Origin: an uncultured Clostridia bacterium
Lineage (GTDB): Bacteria > Bacillota > Clostridia > UMGS1810
Length of the DNA stretch: 64,000 nt
Assembly (NCBI GenBank): GCA_934481345.1
Contig: CAKSPF010000005.1
Coordinates: forward strand, 144,361 to 208,360
Direction of reading: 5' to 3'
Shown here: positions 1 to 8,856 of the stretch, piece by piece
How positions within the stretch are numbered: the first letter of the stretch is position 1
How the letters are laid out: each line of letters begins with the position of its first letter
Made by a program: the position numbers and the translations under genes
Notes under the pieces: model-generated
What the model was told of the DNA's origin: nothing
Database searches by the model: none
Seen by the model: only the letters and a program-made list of their open reading frames with translations

Positions 1-1037
<1,037 letters not shown>

Positions 1038-1052
1038 TAAATAAACTTATAA

Positions 1053-1092
1053 TAAAAAAATCATATCGTTTTCGGACGATATGATTTTTTTA
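1053..1092. terminator. Bidirectional intrinsic terminator
   Basis: A-rich stem, core ATCATATCG paired with CGATATGAT around an 8-nt loop, flanked by A7 on one side and T7 on the other. It can end gdhA on the plus strand and ribF on the minus strand, which converge here. Confidence 0.85.
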
Positions 1093-1093
1093 T

Positions 1094-1981
1094 TTATTCA
1101 AACAAATTTTTCACATATTTTTTATCTTTTTCAATTTGGCTTTTTAATGCATCTATATCTGTAAATTTTATTTCCGGTCTGACAAATTCCATAAACTCCA
1201 GACGCACTTTTGAACCATACATGCTTTTGCCTTCGTAATTTAAAATATGGGATTCGATTTTTATATTTTTACCGTCCTCGACAGTCGGATTTATACCTAC
1301 ATTTGTCACAGCGTTATATTCACTGCCGTTTGCGTACAATTTAGCCGCATACACGCCGAAACGCGGAATATAAATACTTTCGCCCGGATAAAGATTTACT
1401 GTCGGAAAACCGATTTTTCTGCCGAGATGTTTGCCTTCTGCCGCACAGCCTCCTATACTGTAGTATCTGCCGAGACATTCTTTTGCTTCTTCGGTTTTTC
1501 CGTCATCAAGCAATTTTTTTATTCTTGTGGAGCTTACCGGTTCACCGGCAGCCGAAACTCCGGCTATAACCGTCAAACCGATATGACATTCCGAGCAAAG
1601 ATTTGCAAGTGTTCTGACATCGCCGCATCGGTTAATTCCAAAGCGGAAATTATATCCCACTGCCACATGACCTGCATTGAGCTGATTTATCAGTATATTT
1701 TTCACAAATTGCTCCGGTGTAAGAGCTCTGAACTGCCCGTTTAAATCCTGTTTAATTATTCTGTCGGCGCCGTTTGATTTCATAAAAAACTCTTTTTGAT
1801 GAAAATCTGTAAGAACCTTGCCGCCGCTCGGGGCAATGACATAAACAAGAGTTTTCATGTTATTTTGTTTTGCGGCATCTGCCGCTGCTTTTATAAGCCT
1901 TTGATGACCTAAATGCATACCGTCAAATTTTCCTATTGCAACAACATTTTTTGTATTAATATCTGTAGTCATAAAAATCAC
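1094..1981 (-). CDS. ribF: Bifunctional riboflavin kinase / FAD synthetase
   Basis: Makes FMN and then FAD from riboflavin. The N-terminal nucleotidyltransferase half carries the IGKFDGMHLGHQRLI signature (GxFDGxHxGHQ). The C-terminal flavokinase half shows GRKIGFPTVNLYP and later GVYAAKLYANGS, TNVGINPTVEDG and ESHILNY. The length (about 295 aa) is normal. Its start overlaps the truB stop by 4 bp, and it is the last gene of the rimP-to-ribF operon; truB-ribF pairing is common in Firmicutes. No riboflavin (FMN) riboswitch is visible, as expected for a gene transcribed with translation factors. The N-terminal MIFMTT leaves two or three possible Met starts within a few codons. Confidence 0.95.
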   Translation of the reverse strand: MIFMTTDINTKNVVAIGKFDGMHLGHQRLIKAAADAAKQNNMKTLVYVIAPSGGKVLTDFHQKEFFMKSNGADRIIKQDLNGQFRALTPEQFVKNILINQLNAGHVAVGYNFRFGINRCGDVRTLANLCSECHIGLTVIAGVSAAGEPVSSTRIKKLLDDGKTEEAKECLGRYYSIGGCAAEGKHLGRKIGFPTVNLYPGESIYIPRFGVYAAKLYANGSEYNAVTNVGINPTVEDGKNIKIESHILNYEGKSMYGSKVRLEFMEFVRPEIKFTDIDALKSQIEKDKKYVKNLFE

Positions 1982-2877
1982 CTGTCACAAAAAGCTTTAA
2001 CAATTTTTATTGCATTACCCTTTTCGGATTCAAATACTTCTGCAATACCCACAAATATACTTTTAGCATCATACACGCGGTATACTCCTGTGTTTTCCGC
2101 ACTTCTTGATACCGCGCCGTTTAAAAGTCTTTGACGCACAATATCCGTTACGGTTATTTCATCATACTGTCCGAATACGCTGTCAACAGGGCTCAATACA
2201 GCCTCGGGACCTTTTTCTTCGACAGTGCGTCTGATTTCTTCAAGCGTAAGAGAATCTTTAATATCAAAAACAGAGGAACGTGTTCTTACAAGTTCTGTCA
2301 TTGCGGCACCGCAGCCGAGTTTTTCTCCTATGTCATGACACAGAGAACGAATGTATGTTCCTTTTGAACAAAAAACAGAAAGTTTGAAACTGTTTCTGTC
2401 AAAATCCGAAATTTCAGATTTATAAACAGTTATCCTGCGTGGCTTGCGTTCCGCTTCAATGCCCTTTCTGGCAAGCTCGTACAATTTTTTGCCGTTGATC
2501 TTAACGGCACTGTACATAGGCGGAAGCTGCATAAATTCGCCCGTAAAAGCAGCTACGGCATCGCTTAGCTGCTGATAACTGACATTTACGCTGTTTTCGG
2601 ACAAAACCTTGCCCCAAATATCATATGTATCGGTAGTAATTCCAAGCTGAATTTTAGCAGTATATGCTTTGTCGGAATTTACAAGCATATCGGAAACTTT
2701 GGTGCTCTTACCGACGCATATGGGCAAAACTCCCTCTGCATTTGGATCAAGGGTTCCTGTGTGTCCGACCTTGCGGGTACCGAGAATTTTACGGATTACA
2801 TTAACTACATCATGAGATGTATAGCCTTTTTCTTTATTTACCGAAACTATTCCGTTCAACTCGTTCAATATTTTCAC
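1978..2877 (-). CDS. truB: tRNA pseudouridine(55) synthase
   Basis: Forms pseudouridine at U55 in the T-loop of tRNAs. The N-terminus has the family block GIVSVNKEKGYTSHDVV, and the catalytic aspartate lies in the conserved GHTGTLDPNAEGVLPI stretch. The length of 299 aa is typical, with a C-terminal extension that fits a PUA-like domain. It overlaps both neighbours by 4 bp (nrnA upstream, ribF downstream), which suggests translational coupling within the operon. Confidence 0.95.
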   Translation of the reverse strand: MKILNELNGIVSVNKEKGYTSHDVVNVIRKILGTRKVGHTGTLDPNAEGVLPICVGKSTKVSDMLVNSDKAYTAKIQLGITTDTYDIWGKVLSENSVNVSYQQLSDAVAAFTGEFMQLPPMYSAVKINGKKLYELARKGIEAERKPRRITVYKSEISDFDRNSFKLSVFCSKGTYIRSLCHDIGEKLGCGAAMTELVRTRSSVFDIKDSLTLEEIRRTVEEKGPEAVLSPVDSVFGQYDEITVTDIVRQRLLNGAVSRSAENTGVYRVYDAKSIFVGIAEVFESEKGNAIKIVKAFCDR

Positions 2878-3848
2878 ATCACTTTTTTAATTTCATTTAA
2901 AATAAGCTTTTCGGCTTCTTCGGCTGATGCATTGATTGTTACACCGGCAGCGCGCTTGTGACCTCCGCCTCCGAGGGCCGCGGCAACTGCCGACACATCT
3001 GCATAGTCATTTGAACGCAGGCTTGCCTTTACCTCGTTATCACTTTTTATCTTCAGATAGACGCCGACTTCCACACCTCGTATGCTGCGCGGAAGCTGGG
3101 CAAGGTCGTCTGTCTGCTCAAAGGACATATTGTATTTATCGAGAAGATTTTTGTCTACAGAAGCAATGCAGATTTTGTTACCTTCGTAAAATCTCATATC
3201 TGTTACAACATCATTTCGTATTCTCAACTGATTAATGCTTTTTTGCTCAAACAGCATACGCATGACAATCGGTGCATCAATGTTGTATTTCATTAGCTTG
3301 GAAGCAATCTCATGAGTTTCTGATGTGGTATTTGAATATCTGAAGCCGCCGGTGTCGCTGGCAATCGCAATATATAAATAACGTGCGATGTCATCGGTAA
3401 TACTGATACCGAGCTGATTTTTAATCAAGTCAAACACAACCTCTCCGGCTGCCGAAGCATCAGCGTTTATACAGTTGTACATGGCATAGCCGTTATTTGT
3501 GCCGTGATGATCGATGCAGCAATTGCATGCAGTTTTGTCAAATACAGTTTCTTTAATGCTGCCCATCATGTAATCAGCCGCCACGTCTACGGCTATACAC
3601 ACATCATAGTGTTTGTTTATATTTCCAAAAAAATCTTCTTTCCATACAAAGCTTAATCTGTCCGGGATTGTGCCGTCCAAAAATATGTCGGCACACTTGC
3701 CCATGCCTCTTATTGCCGAAACCAAAGCCGCAGCCGAACCCAGGCAGTCACCGTCCGGGTTTATATGAACGGCAACTGCAAAGGATTGGTTTTGGTTTAT
3801 TACACGGACGATTTCCGAAGCGCTCATATTATCTGTCACCGCCGTCAT
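2874..3848 (-). CDS. nrnA: DHH/DHHA1 phosphoesterase, NrnA-like
   Basis: Predicted bifunctional oligoribonuclease (nanoRNase) and 3'-phosphoadenosine 5'-phosphate phosphatase, acting on 2-5 nt RNAs and pAp in the cytosol. The metal-binding motifs of the DHH domain are visible: HINPDGDCLGSAAAL near residue 27, the central CCIDHHGTNNGYA with the DHH triad, and SDTGGFRYSNT. The C-terminal DHHA1 domain ends with ALGGGGHKRAAGVTI. 324 aa matches the family. It sits between rbfA (20-bp overlap) and truB (4-bp overlap), the standard position in Clostridia and Bacilli. Confidence 0.93.
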   Translation of the reverse strand: MTAVTDNMSASEIVRVINQNQSFAVAVHINPDGDCLGSAAALVSAIRGMGKCADIFLDGTIPDRLSFVWKEDFFGNINKHYDVCIAVDVAADYMMGSIKETVFDKTACNCCIDHHGTNNGYAMYNCINADASAAGEVVFDLIKNQLGISITDDIARYLYIAIASDTGGFRYSNTTSETHEIASKLMKYNIDAPIVMRMLFEQKSINQLRIRNDVVTDMRFYEGNKICIASVDKNLLDKYNMSFEQTDDLAQLPRSIRGVEVGVYLKIKSDNEVKASLRSNDYADVSAVAAALGGGGHKRAAGVTINASAEEAEKLILNEIKKVM

Positions 3849-4182
3849 TAATTTTATTTATAAGTTCGTTTATATGCATGCCGTAATCAATTGAAGCGTC
3901 AATAACAAAGCTTGGCTGCGGAACGCATCTTAAATCAAGCCTTGAGCCGATTTCTTTTTTGATAAATCCGGTTGCACTCTTAAGTGCCGCCAGAGTGTTT
4001 TTCTTTTCTTCATCGGTACCCATGACTGAAATGTATATTTTGGCATACTTTAAATCCTTGGAAACATCAGCTGCCACAACGCTTGTCATAGGTGCTATGC
4101 GAGGGTCCTTGAGCTCGCGTATAATAGCTGACATTTCACGTTTTACTTCTTCTTTTATTCTATCAAGTCTGTTAAATGACAT
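3829..4182 (-). CDS. rbfA: Ribosome-binding factor A
   Basis: A small KH-fold protein that helps 30S subunit maturation and 16S rRNA 5' processing. The N-terminus MSFNRLDRIKEEVKREMSAI and the block ELKDPRIAPMTSVVAADVSKDLKYAKIY are diagnostic. An upstream Met would give 13 extra residues, but that stretch is simply the infB 3' end in another frame. The chosen ATG at 4182 has an AAGAGGTG ribosome site and gives 117 aa, normal for the family. Its stop overlaps the nrnA start. Confidence 0.94.
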   Translation of the reverse strand: MSFNRLDRIKEEVKREMSAIIRELKDPRIAPMTSVVAADVSKDLKYAKIYISVMGTDEEKKNTLAALKSATGFIKKEIGSRLDLRCVPQPSFVIDASIDYGMHINELINKINDGGDR

Positions 4183-4195
4183 AACAGCACACCTC

Positions 4196-6460
4196 TTAAT
4201 TTTTAATTTCTTCCATGACAAACGATTCTATAACATCGCCGTCTTTGATGTCATTGAAGTTTTCTATGCCTATACCGCATTCATATCCTGCGGCAACATC
4301 CTTAACGTCGTCTTTAAATCTCTTAAGACTCGAAAGTATACCCTCATGAACAATTATGCCGTCACGCACTATTCTTACCTGAGAGTTTCTGGAAATCTTG
4401 CCGTCCAGTATATATCCGCCGGCAATTGTTCCGACACCGCTTACTTTAAAGGTGTTTCTTACCTCGGCGTGACCGAGTACGTTTTCTTTGAATTTAGGCG
4501 CAAGCATACCTTTCATGGCAGCTTCAATTTCATCTATTGCGTGGTAAATTACGCGGTAAAGCCTTATATCCACATTATTCTGCTTTGCGGAAGAAAGCGC
4601 ACCGTTATCCGGTCTTACGTTAAATCCTACTATAATGGCATTTGAAGCAGCCGCTAGCATAACATCGGATTCTGTAACTCCGCCTGCACCGCCGTGTATA
4701 CAGTTAACTCTTACTTCTTCGTTGGAAAGCTTTGTGAGCGACTGCTTAACAGCTTCAACCGAGCCCTGAACATCTGCTTTGACAATAATATTGAGTTCCT
4801 TAACTTCGCCTTGCTTTATCTGATCGAAAAGTGCGTCGAGCGAAACTGCCGCACGGGACTGTATGCTGTCGGATTTGATTTTTTCCTTGCGTTTTTCAAC
4901 AACAGCTCTTGCTTTCTTTTCATCATTTACGGCATGGAATATATCTCCGCCCTCCGGAACTTCGCTCAGACCTATGATTTCCACCGGAACAGACGGTCCG
5001 GCTTTTTTAACTTTATTTCCGCGGTCGTCTACCATAGCTCTCACCTTACCGACAGCGGTACCGGCAACCACAACGTCGCCTACCTTTAGCGTACCGTTCT
5101 GTACAAGTACGGTGGCAACAGGTCCCCTGCCCTTGTCGAGCTGGGCTTCTATAACGGTACCCTTGGCATTTCTGTTCGGATTGGCCTTTAGTTCTTTCAT
5201 TTCGGCAACAAGTATAACCATTTCCAAAAGTTCATCTATGTTCTGGTTGAATTTAGCGGAAATAGGAACACAAATCGTATCGCCGCCCCATTCCTCCGGA
5301 ACAAGATCATATTCTGTAAGTTCCTGTTTGATTTTATCCGGATTAGCGCCCTCTTTATCTATTTTGTTTATTGCAACAATTATTGTTACTCCCGCAGCCT
5401 TTGCATGGTTAATTGCCTCTACAGTCTGCGGCATGATACCGTCATCGGCGGCAACAACCAAAATAGCAATATCGGTAACCTGTGCACCTCTCATACGCAT
5501 TGTAGTAAATGCTTCGTGTCCGGGTGTATCAAGAAAAGTGATTTTTTTATCGTGTATTCTTACTCTGTACGCACCGATATGCTGAGTTATTCCTCCGGCT
5601 TCTTTTGCGATTACGTTTGTCTTGCGTATAGTATCAAGAAGTGATGTCTTACCGTGGTCAACGTGACCCATAACGACAACTACCGGCGGACGGGGTTCAA
5701 GCTGATCCTCGGTATCTTCAACATCATTAAAGAGTCTGTCCTCATCGGTTATTATAACCTCTTTTTTGATTTCAAATCCCAAATCATCGCCTATCAGAGC
5801 TGCCGTATCAAAATCTATAACCTGGCTGACAGATGCCATCACACCTACCTCAAAAAGCTTTTTGACAACAGCGGTCGGCGAAACCTCAAGTCGGGCTGCA
5901 AAGTCGCCGACGGAGATTTCGTCGGGAATTTCAACAACCTTTTTCTCAGCCGGAGCTTCCTTGACTTTTTTCTCCTTAACAGGCTCCTGTTTCTTTTCCT
6001 GCTTTTTGGAAGGCTGGTTTGATTTTTTGATTTTCTGCTTTTTCTCTGCTTTTTCTTCAATATCGAGATCAACCAATTTTTCGATTTTATCGGTATCAAG
6101 TTTATTTAAGTCTACAGTATTTTGTCTTGTATCAACAATCTTCTGAGTATTTTCTTTTTTGATTTCAACCTCTGCCGGTTCTTCTTCATCCAAAGCTTTT
6201 TTTTCATTGATTTTATCTGCTTTGTCGGTTTTCATTTCGTTCTTGGCATCTGCTTCGTGCAGTTTTTCATAGTATTGTTCTATTGTACTGCCGTCATCAT
6301 ATTTGTTGAGATATGATGTTAAAATAACATCTGTCTGGTCAAGCTCCAAAACAGTCATGTGATTTTTAACCTTTATATCATATTTTTCCAAAAGTTCTAT
6401 AAGCACCTTGCTTGAAACGTTTATGTCCTTACCTAATTCATGTACTCTCGGTCCGGTCAT
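4196..6460 (-). CDS. infB: Translation initiation factor IF-2
   Basis: A GTPase that brings fMet-tRNA to the 30S subunit. The order is: two IF2-N type domains (residues 1-60 and about 180-240) joined by a highly charged Lys/Glu linker, then the G domain with G1 [12 protein letters not shown]3 [12 protein letters not shown] and G4 NKID, then beta-barrel domains and the C-terminal fMet-tRNA-binding domain. 754 aa is in the usual Firmicutes range. It follows ylxQ by 2 bp, so the two are translationally linked. Confidence 0.98.
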   Translation of the reverse strand: MTGPRVHELGKDINVSSKVLIELLEKYDIKVKNHMTVLELDQTDVILTSYLNKYDDGSTIEQYYEKLHEADAKNEMKTDKADKINEKKALDEEEPAEVEIKKENTQKIVDTRQNTVDLNKLDTDKIEKLVDLDIEEKAEKKQKIKKSNQPSKKQEKKQEPVKEKKVKEAPAEKKVVEIPDEISVGDFAARLEVSPTAVVKKLFEVGVMASVSQVIDFDTAALIGDDLGFEIKKEVIITDEDRLFNDVEDTEDQLEPRPPVVVVMGHVDHGKTSLLDTIRKTNVIAKEAGGITQHIGAYRVRIHDKKITFLDTPGHEAFTTMRMRGAQVTDIAILVVAADDGIMPQTVEAINHAKAAGVTIIVAINKIDKEGANPDKIKQELTEYDLVPEEWGGDTICVPISAKFNQNIDELLEMVILVAEMKELKANPNRNAKGTVIEAQLDKGRGPVATVLVQNGTLKVGDVVVAGTAVGKVRAMVDDRGNKVKKAGPSVPVEIIGLSEVPEGGDIFHAVNDEKKARAVVEKRKEKIKSDSIQSRAAVSLDALFDQIKQGEVKELNIIVKADVQGSVEAVKQSLTKLSNEEVRVNCIHGGAGGVTESDVMLAAASNAIIVGFNVRPDNGALSSAKQNNVDIRLYRVIYHAIDEIEAAMKGMLAPKFKENVLGHAEVRNTFKVSGVGTIAGGYILDGKISRNSQVRIVRDGIIVHEGILSSLKRFKDDVKDVAAGYECGIGIENFNDIKDGDVIESFVMEEIKN

Positions 6461-6462
6461 AA

Positions 6463-6780
6463 TTATTCACCTCCATTAATATTTGCCTGCAAACATTTTT
6501 CTATACTTTTTGCAAATCCTGCATCGGTAACACATAGGGCGGCATTAAATTCATGGCCTATTGAGTGTCCCAAAGTATCCTTAGTACCATATATATAATA
6601 CGGAACACCGTAATATTTGCAGCTGTCCGTAAGACTTTTTGCTGTGTTTGCGCTTGCATCGCCGGCAATTATGACAAGATGCGCTTTGCCGAAACGCACA
6701 GCCTCCTTTGACGCACTTTCTCCGCTTAATACTCTGCCCGCTCTTTTGGCAAGACCTACAAGTCCGAGCACCTTGTTCAT
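6463..6780 (-). CDS. ylxQ: L7Ae/L30e-family RNA-binding protein (YlxQ)
   Basis: Small protein of the ribosomal L7Ae/L30e/S12e fold, the conserved companion of ylxR between nusA and infB. The N-terminus [21 protein letters not shown] and the motif [19 protein letters not shown] fit the family. I start it at the internal Met at 6780; the longer form would extend into ylxR by 21 bp. It likely binds kink-turn-like RNA, but its exact partner is unknown to me. Confidence 0.9.
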   Translation of the reverse strand: MNKVLGLVGLAKRAGRVLSGESASKEAVRFGKAHLVIIAGDASANTAKSLTDSCKYYGVPYYIYGTKDTLGHSIGHEFNAALCVTDAGFAKSIEKCLQANINGGE

Positions 6781-6784
6781 ACAA

Positions 6785-7048
6785 TCACTTCCTGTCCGCA
6801 AGTTTTAACAGTTCATCATACAGATTATCAGAAATTTCACATTTAAGGTTTCTTGAAAAAGTTTTCCTTTTTTTTGCCTTTTCGATACATACAGCGTCTG
6901 CACATATGTATGCACCGCGACCGCTGCCTTTTTTTGAATAGTCTACGGAAACACTTTCGTTCATTCGTACTATTCTCAGAAGTTCTTCTTTGGGACGGCG
7001 CTGCATACAGCCGCAGCACATTCTTACAGGAAATTCATTCTTGCTCAC
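6785..7048 (-). CDS. ylxR: YlxR / RnpM (DUF448) RNA-binding protein
   Basis: An 87-aa protein with the DUF448 signature: FPVRMCCGCMQRRPKEELLR near the N-terminus, and GRGAYICADAVCIEKAKKRK in the middle. Relatives bind RNase P RNA and modulate tRNA processing; the name RnpM has been proposed for that role. It lies between nusA and ylxQ, the canonical site. Confidence 0.92.
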   Translation of the reverse strand: MSKNEFPVRMCCGCMQRRPKEELLRIVRMNESVSVDYSKKGSGRGAYICADAVCIEKAKKRKTFSRNLKCEISDNLYDELLKLADRK

Positions 7049-7064
7049 TTTTTCACCTCAAAGT

Positions 7065-8096
7065 CTACTGAGCGTCGCTTTTGATATCGATTTTATATCC
7101 TGTCAGACGTGCAGCGAGTCTTGCATTCTGGCCTTCCTTGCCTATAGCAAGAGAAAGCTGGTGATGCGGCACAATAACATAAGCCTCTTTATTTTCTTCA
7201 TCAACGTCAAGGCTTATAACCTCCGCCGGATTAAGGCTTGCTGTAATAAACTCCCTGGGATCTTCACTGTATTTTACAATGTCGATTTTTTCACCGTTGA
7301 GTTCATCTACAATTCCCTGGACTCTTGTGCCTCTTGCGCCGATACATGCACCGATCGGGTCTACATTCGGATCGGATGAATATACGGCTATTTTTGTTCT
7401 TGAACCGGCTTCGCGGGAAATACTCTTTATAGTTACAATGCCCTCTGCAATCTCCGGAATTTCAGCTTCAAAAAGTTTAAGCACAAGTCCCGGTCTTGTT
7501 CTGGAAACATTGACAATAGTTCCCTTTGTGGTTCTTTTAACCTCTGTTACATAGACTTTCATTCTCTTGTGGAAATTATAGTTTTCTGCAGGAACCTGTT
7601 CGCCGGGTGCCAAAAGCGCTTCGGTTTTTCCGATGTCAAGATAAATGTTTTTTCTTTCTATTCTCTGCACAACGCCGTCTACAACTTTATGTTCCTTTTC
7701 CATAAATTCTTCATATATCAAGGAACGCTCGGCTTCTTTTATGCGCTGCATAACAACTTGCTTTGCAGTCTGAGCGGCAATTCTTCCGAATGCGGACGGA
7801 GTATCCTCAATATTGACTATATCTCCGATTTCGTATTTTCCGCTTTGCTTTGAGGCATCTTCTACGGATATTTGAGTCAGATTGTCTTCTACTTCCTCTA
7901 CAACCTCTTTTTGAACAAATACCTTTACTTCGCCGCTTTCTCTGTCAATATTTACAAAAACATTGCCCTGGTTGGTATTGTAGTTTCTTTTATAAGCAGA
8001 AACCAATGCTGCGTCAATTGCATCAAGCAGAATATCCTTGCTTATATTTTTTTCTTTTTCTATCTCGTCAAGAGCATTAAGAAATTCACTGTTCAT
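7065..8096 (-). CDS. nusA: Transcription termination/antitermination factor NusA
   Basis: Binds RNA polymerase and nascent RNA and modulates pausing, termination and antitermination. The N-terminal domain starts MNSEFLNALDEIEKEK, followed by an S1 domain (about 130-200) and two KH domains, with the KH motifs IGACIGARGTRVQGI and LAIGKEGQNARLAARL. 343 aa is the short Firmicutes form without the acidic repeats of proteobacteria. An in-frame ATG four codons earlier sits directly on the AAAGGA ribosome site, so I prefer the second ATG at 8096. Confidence 0.96.
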   Translation of the reverse strand: MNSEFLNALDEIEKEKNISKDILLDAIDAALVSAYKRNYNTNQGNVFVNIDRESGEVKVFVQKEVVEEVEDNLTQISVEDASKQSGKYEIGDIVNIEDTPSAFGRIAAQTAKQVVMQRIKEAERSLIYEEFMEKEHKVVDGVVQRIERKNIYLDIGKTEALLAPGEQVPAENYNFHKRMKVYVTEVKRTTKGTIVNVSRTRPGLVLKLFEAEIPEIAEGIVTIKSISREAGSRTKIAVYSSDPNVDPIGACIGARGTRVQGIVDELNGEKIDIVKYSEDPREFITASLNPAEVISLDVDEENKEAYVIVPHHQLSLAIGKEGQNARLAARLTGYKIDIKSDAQ

Positions 8097-8125
8097 TTTT
8101 ATAATCATTCCTTTCAGATTAGTTT

Positions 8126-8602
8126 TTAAAATATTACCGCAAGTTTTACAAATGCGGTATCGCTGTAATTGATACTTACGGTTTCATCATCGCATTGAAG
8201 TGTCAGAATACCGTCTTCCAGACCTTTTAAAGTTCCGCACAGAGTTTTGCTGCCATTTACCGATTTATATAAACCGACATCAACCGTTCTGCCGGCGAAA
8301 CGCACAAAATCTTCCGGCTTTTTCAGCGGTCTGTCCAGACCGGGTGATGTTACCTCAAGCATATATGCCCCCGATACAGGGTCTTTTTCATCCAGAAGCT
8401 CACTCAGCTCTCTGCTTACCGATTCGCATGCATTGAGTGAAACAAACGAATCACTGCTGTCATCGGGTGTATCGAGAATTACTCTTAATACATAATCGGA
8501 ACCTTCTTTTTTATACTCTACTTCATATATGGAAAGCCCGTTTTTTTCAGCTATCGGCTGCGCCAGACCGTACACGGTATCGGTAATTTTTTTGTTAGCC
8601 AT
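8126..8602 (-). CDS. rimP: Ribosome maturation factor RimP
   Basis: Needed for 30S subunit assembly; first gene of the nusA-infB operon. The start at 8602 (MANKKITDTVYGLAQPIAEK) has an AAAGGTGG ribosome site 7 bp upstream; a more upstream in-frame Met would bury that site. The motif LEVTSPGLDRPLKKPEDF is the family signature. 158 aa is normal. Transcription probably starts near 8746, leaving a leader of about 144 nt that contains one hairpin. Confidence 0.94.
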   Translation of the reverse strand: MANKKITDTVYGLAQPIAEKNGLSIYEVEYKKEGSDYVLRVILDTPDDSSDSFVSLNACESVSRELSELLDEKDPVSGAYMLEVTSPGLDRPLKKPEDFVRFAGRTVDVGLYKSVNGSKTLCGTLKGLEDGILTLQCDDETVSINYSDTAFVKLAVIF

Positions 8603-8687
8603 ATTAACACCACCTTTCATCAGTATGACAAAATGCAATTTATGCAGACTGTCAAACCAAATTAAAATTTGTCATATACAATACGAA

Positions 8688-8710
8688 AGAGTGGGTAATT
8701 AACCCACTCT
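8688..8710 (-). other. Hairpin in the rimP operon leader
   Basis: Perfect 9-bp inverted repeat AGAGTGGGT / ACCCACTCT with a 5-nt loop, 36-58 nt downstream of the predicted start site and about 86 nt before rimP. No U-tract follows it on the transcribed strand, so it does not look like a complete terminator. It may act in mRNA stability or autoregulation. Confidence 0.45.
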
Positions 8711-8752
8711 CAATGAAAGCTATAAACCAATGACGTACCTTAAAACACTATT

Positions 8753-8781
8753 AGTATATCACAGATATTTCAAAAAATCAA
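8753..8781 (-). promoter_or_regulatory. Sigma-A promoter of the rimP-nusA-infB operon
   Basis: On the minus strand: -35 TTGATT (8776-8781), 17-bp spacer, -10 TATACT (8753-8758). It is the only clear promoter between the operon and the next gene upstream, whose stop codon is at 8857. Confidence 0.8.
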
Positions 8782-8856
8782 GTATTTTTTTGGAATTTAT
8801 TTGATTTATTTTTAAATATTTATATACGGACTGATGCTTTGGCTTTTGCCGCAAAA

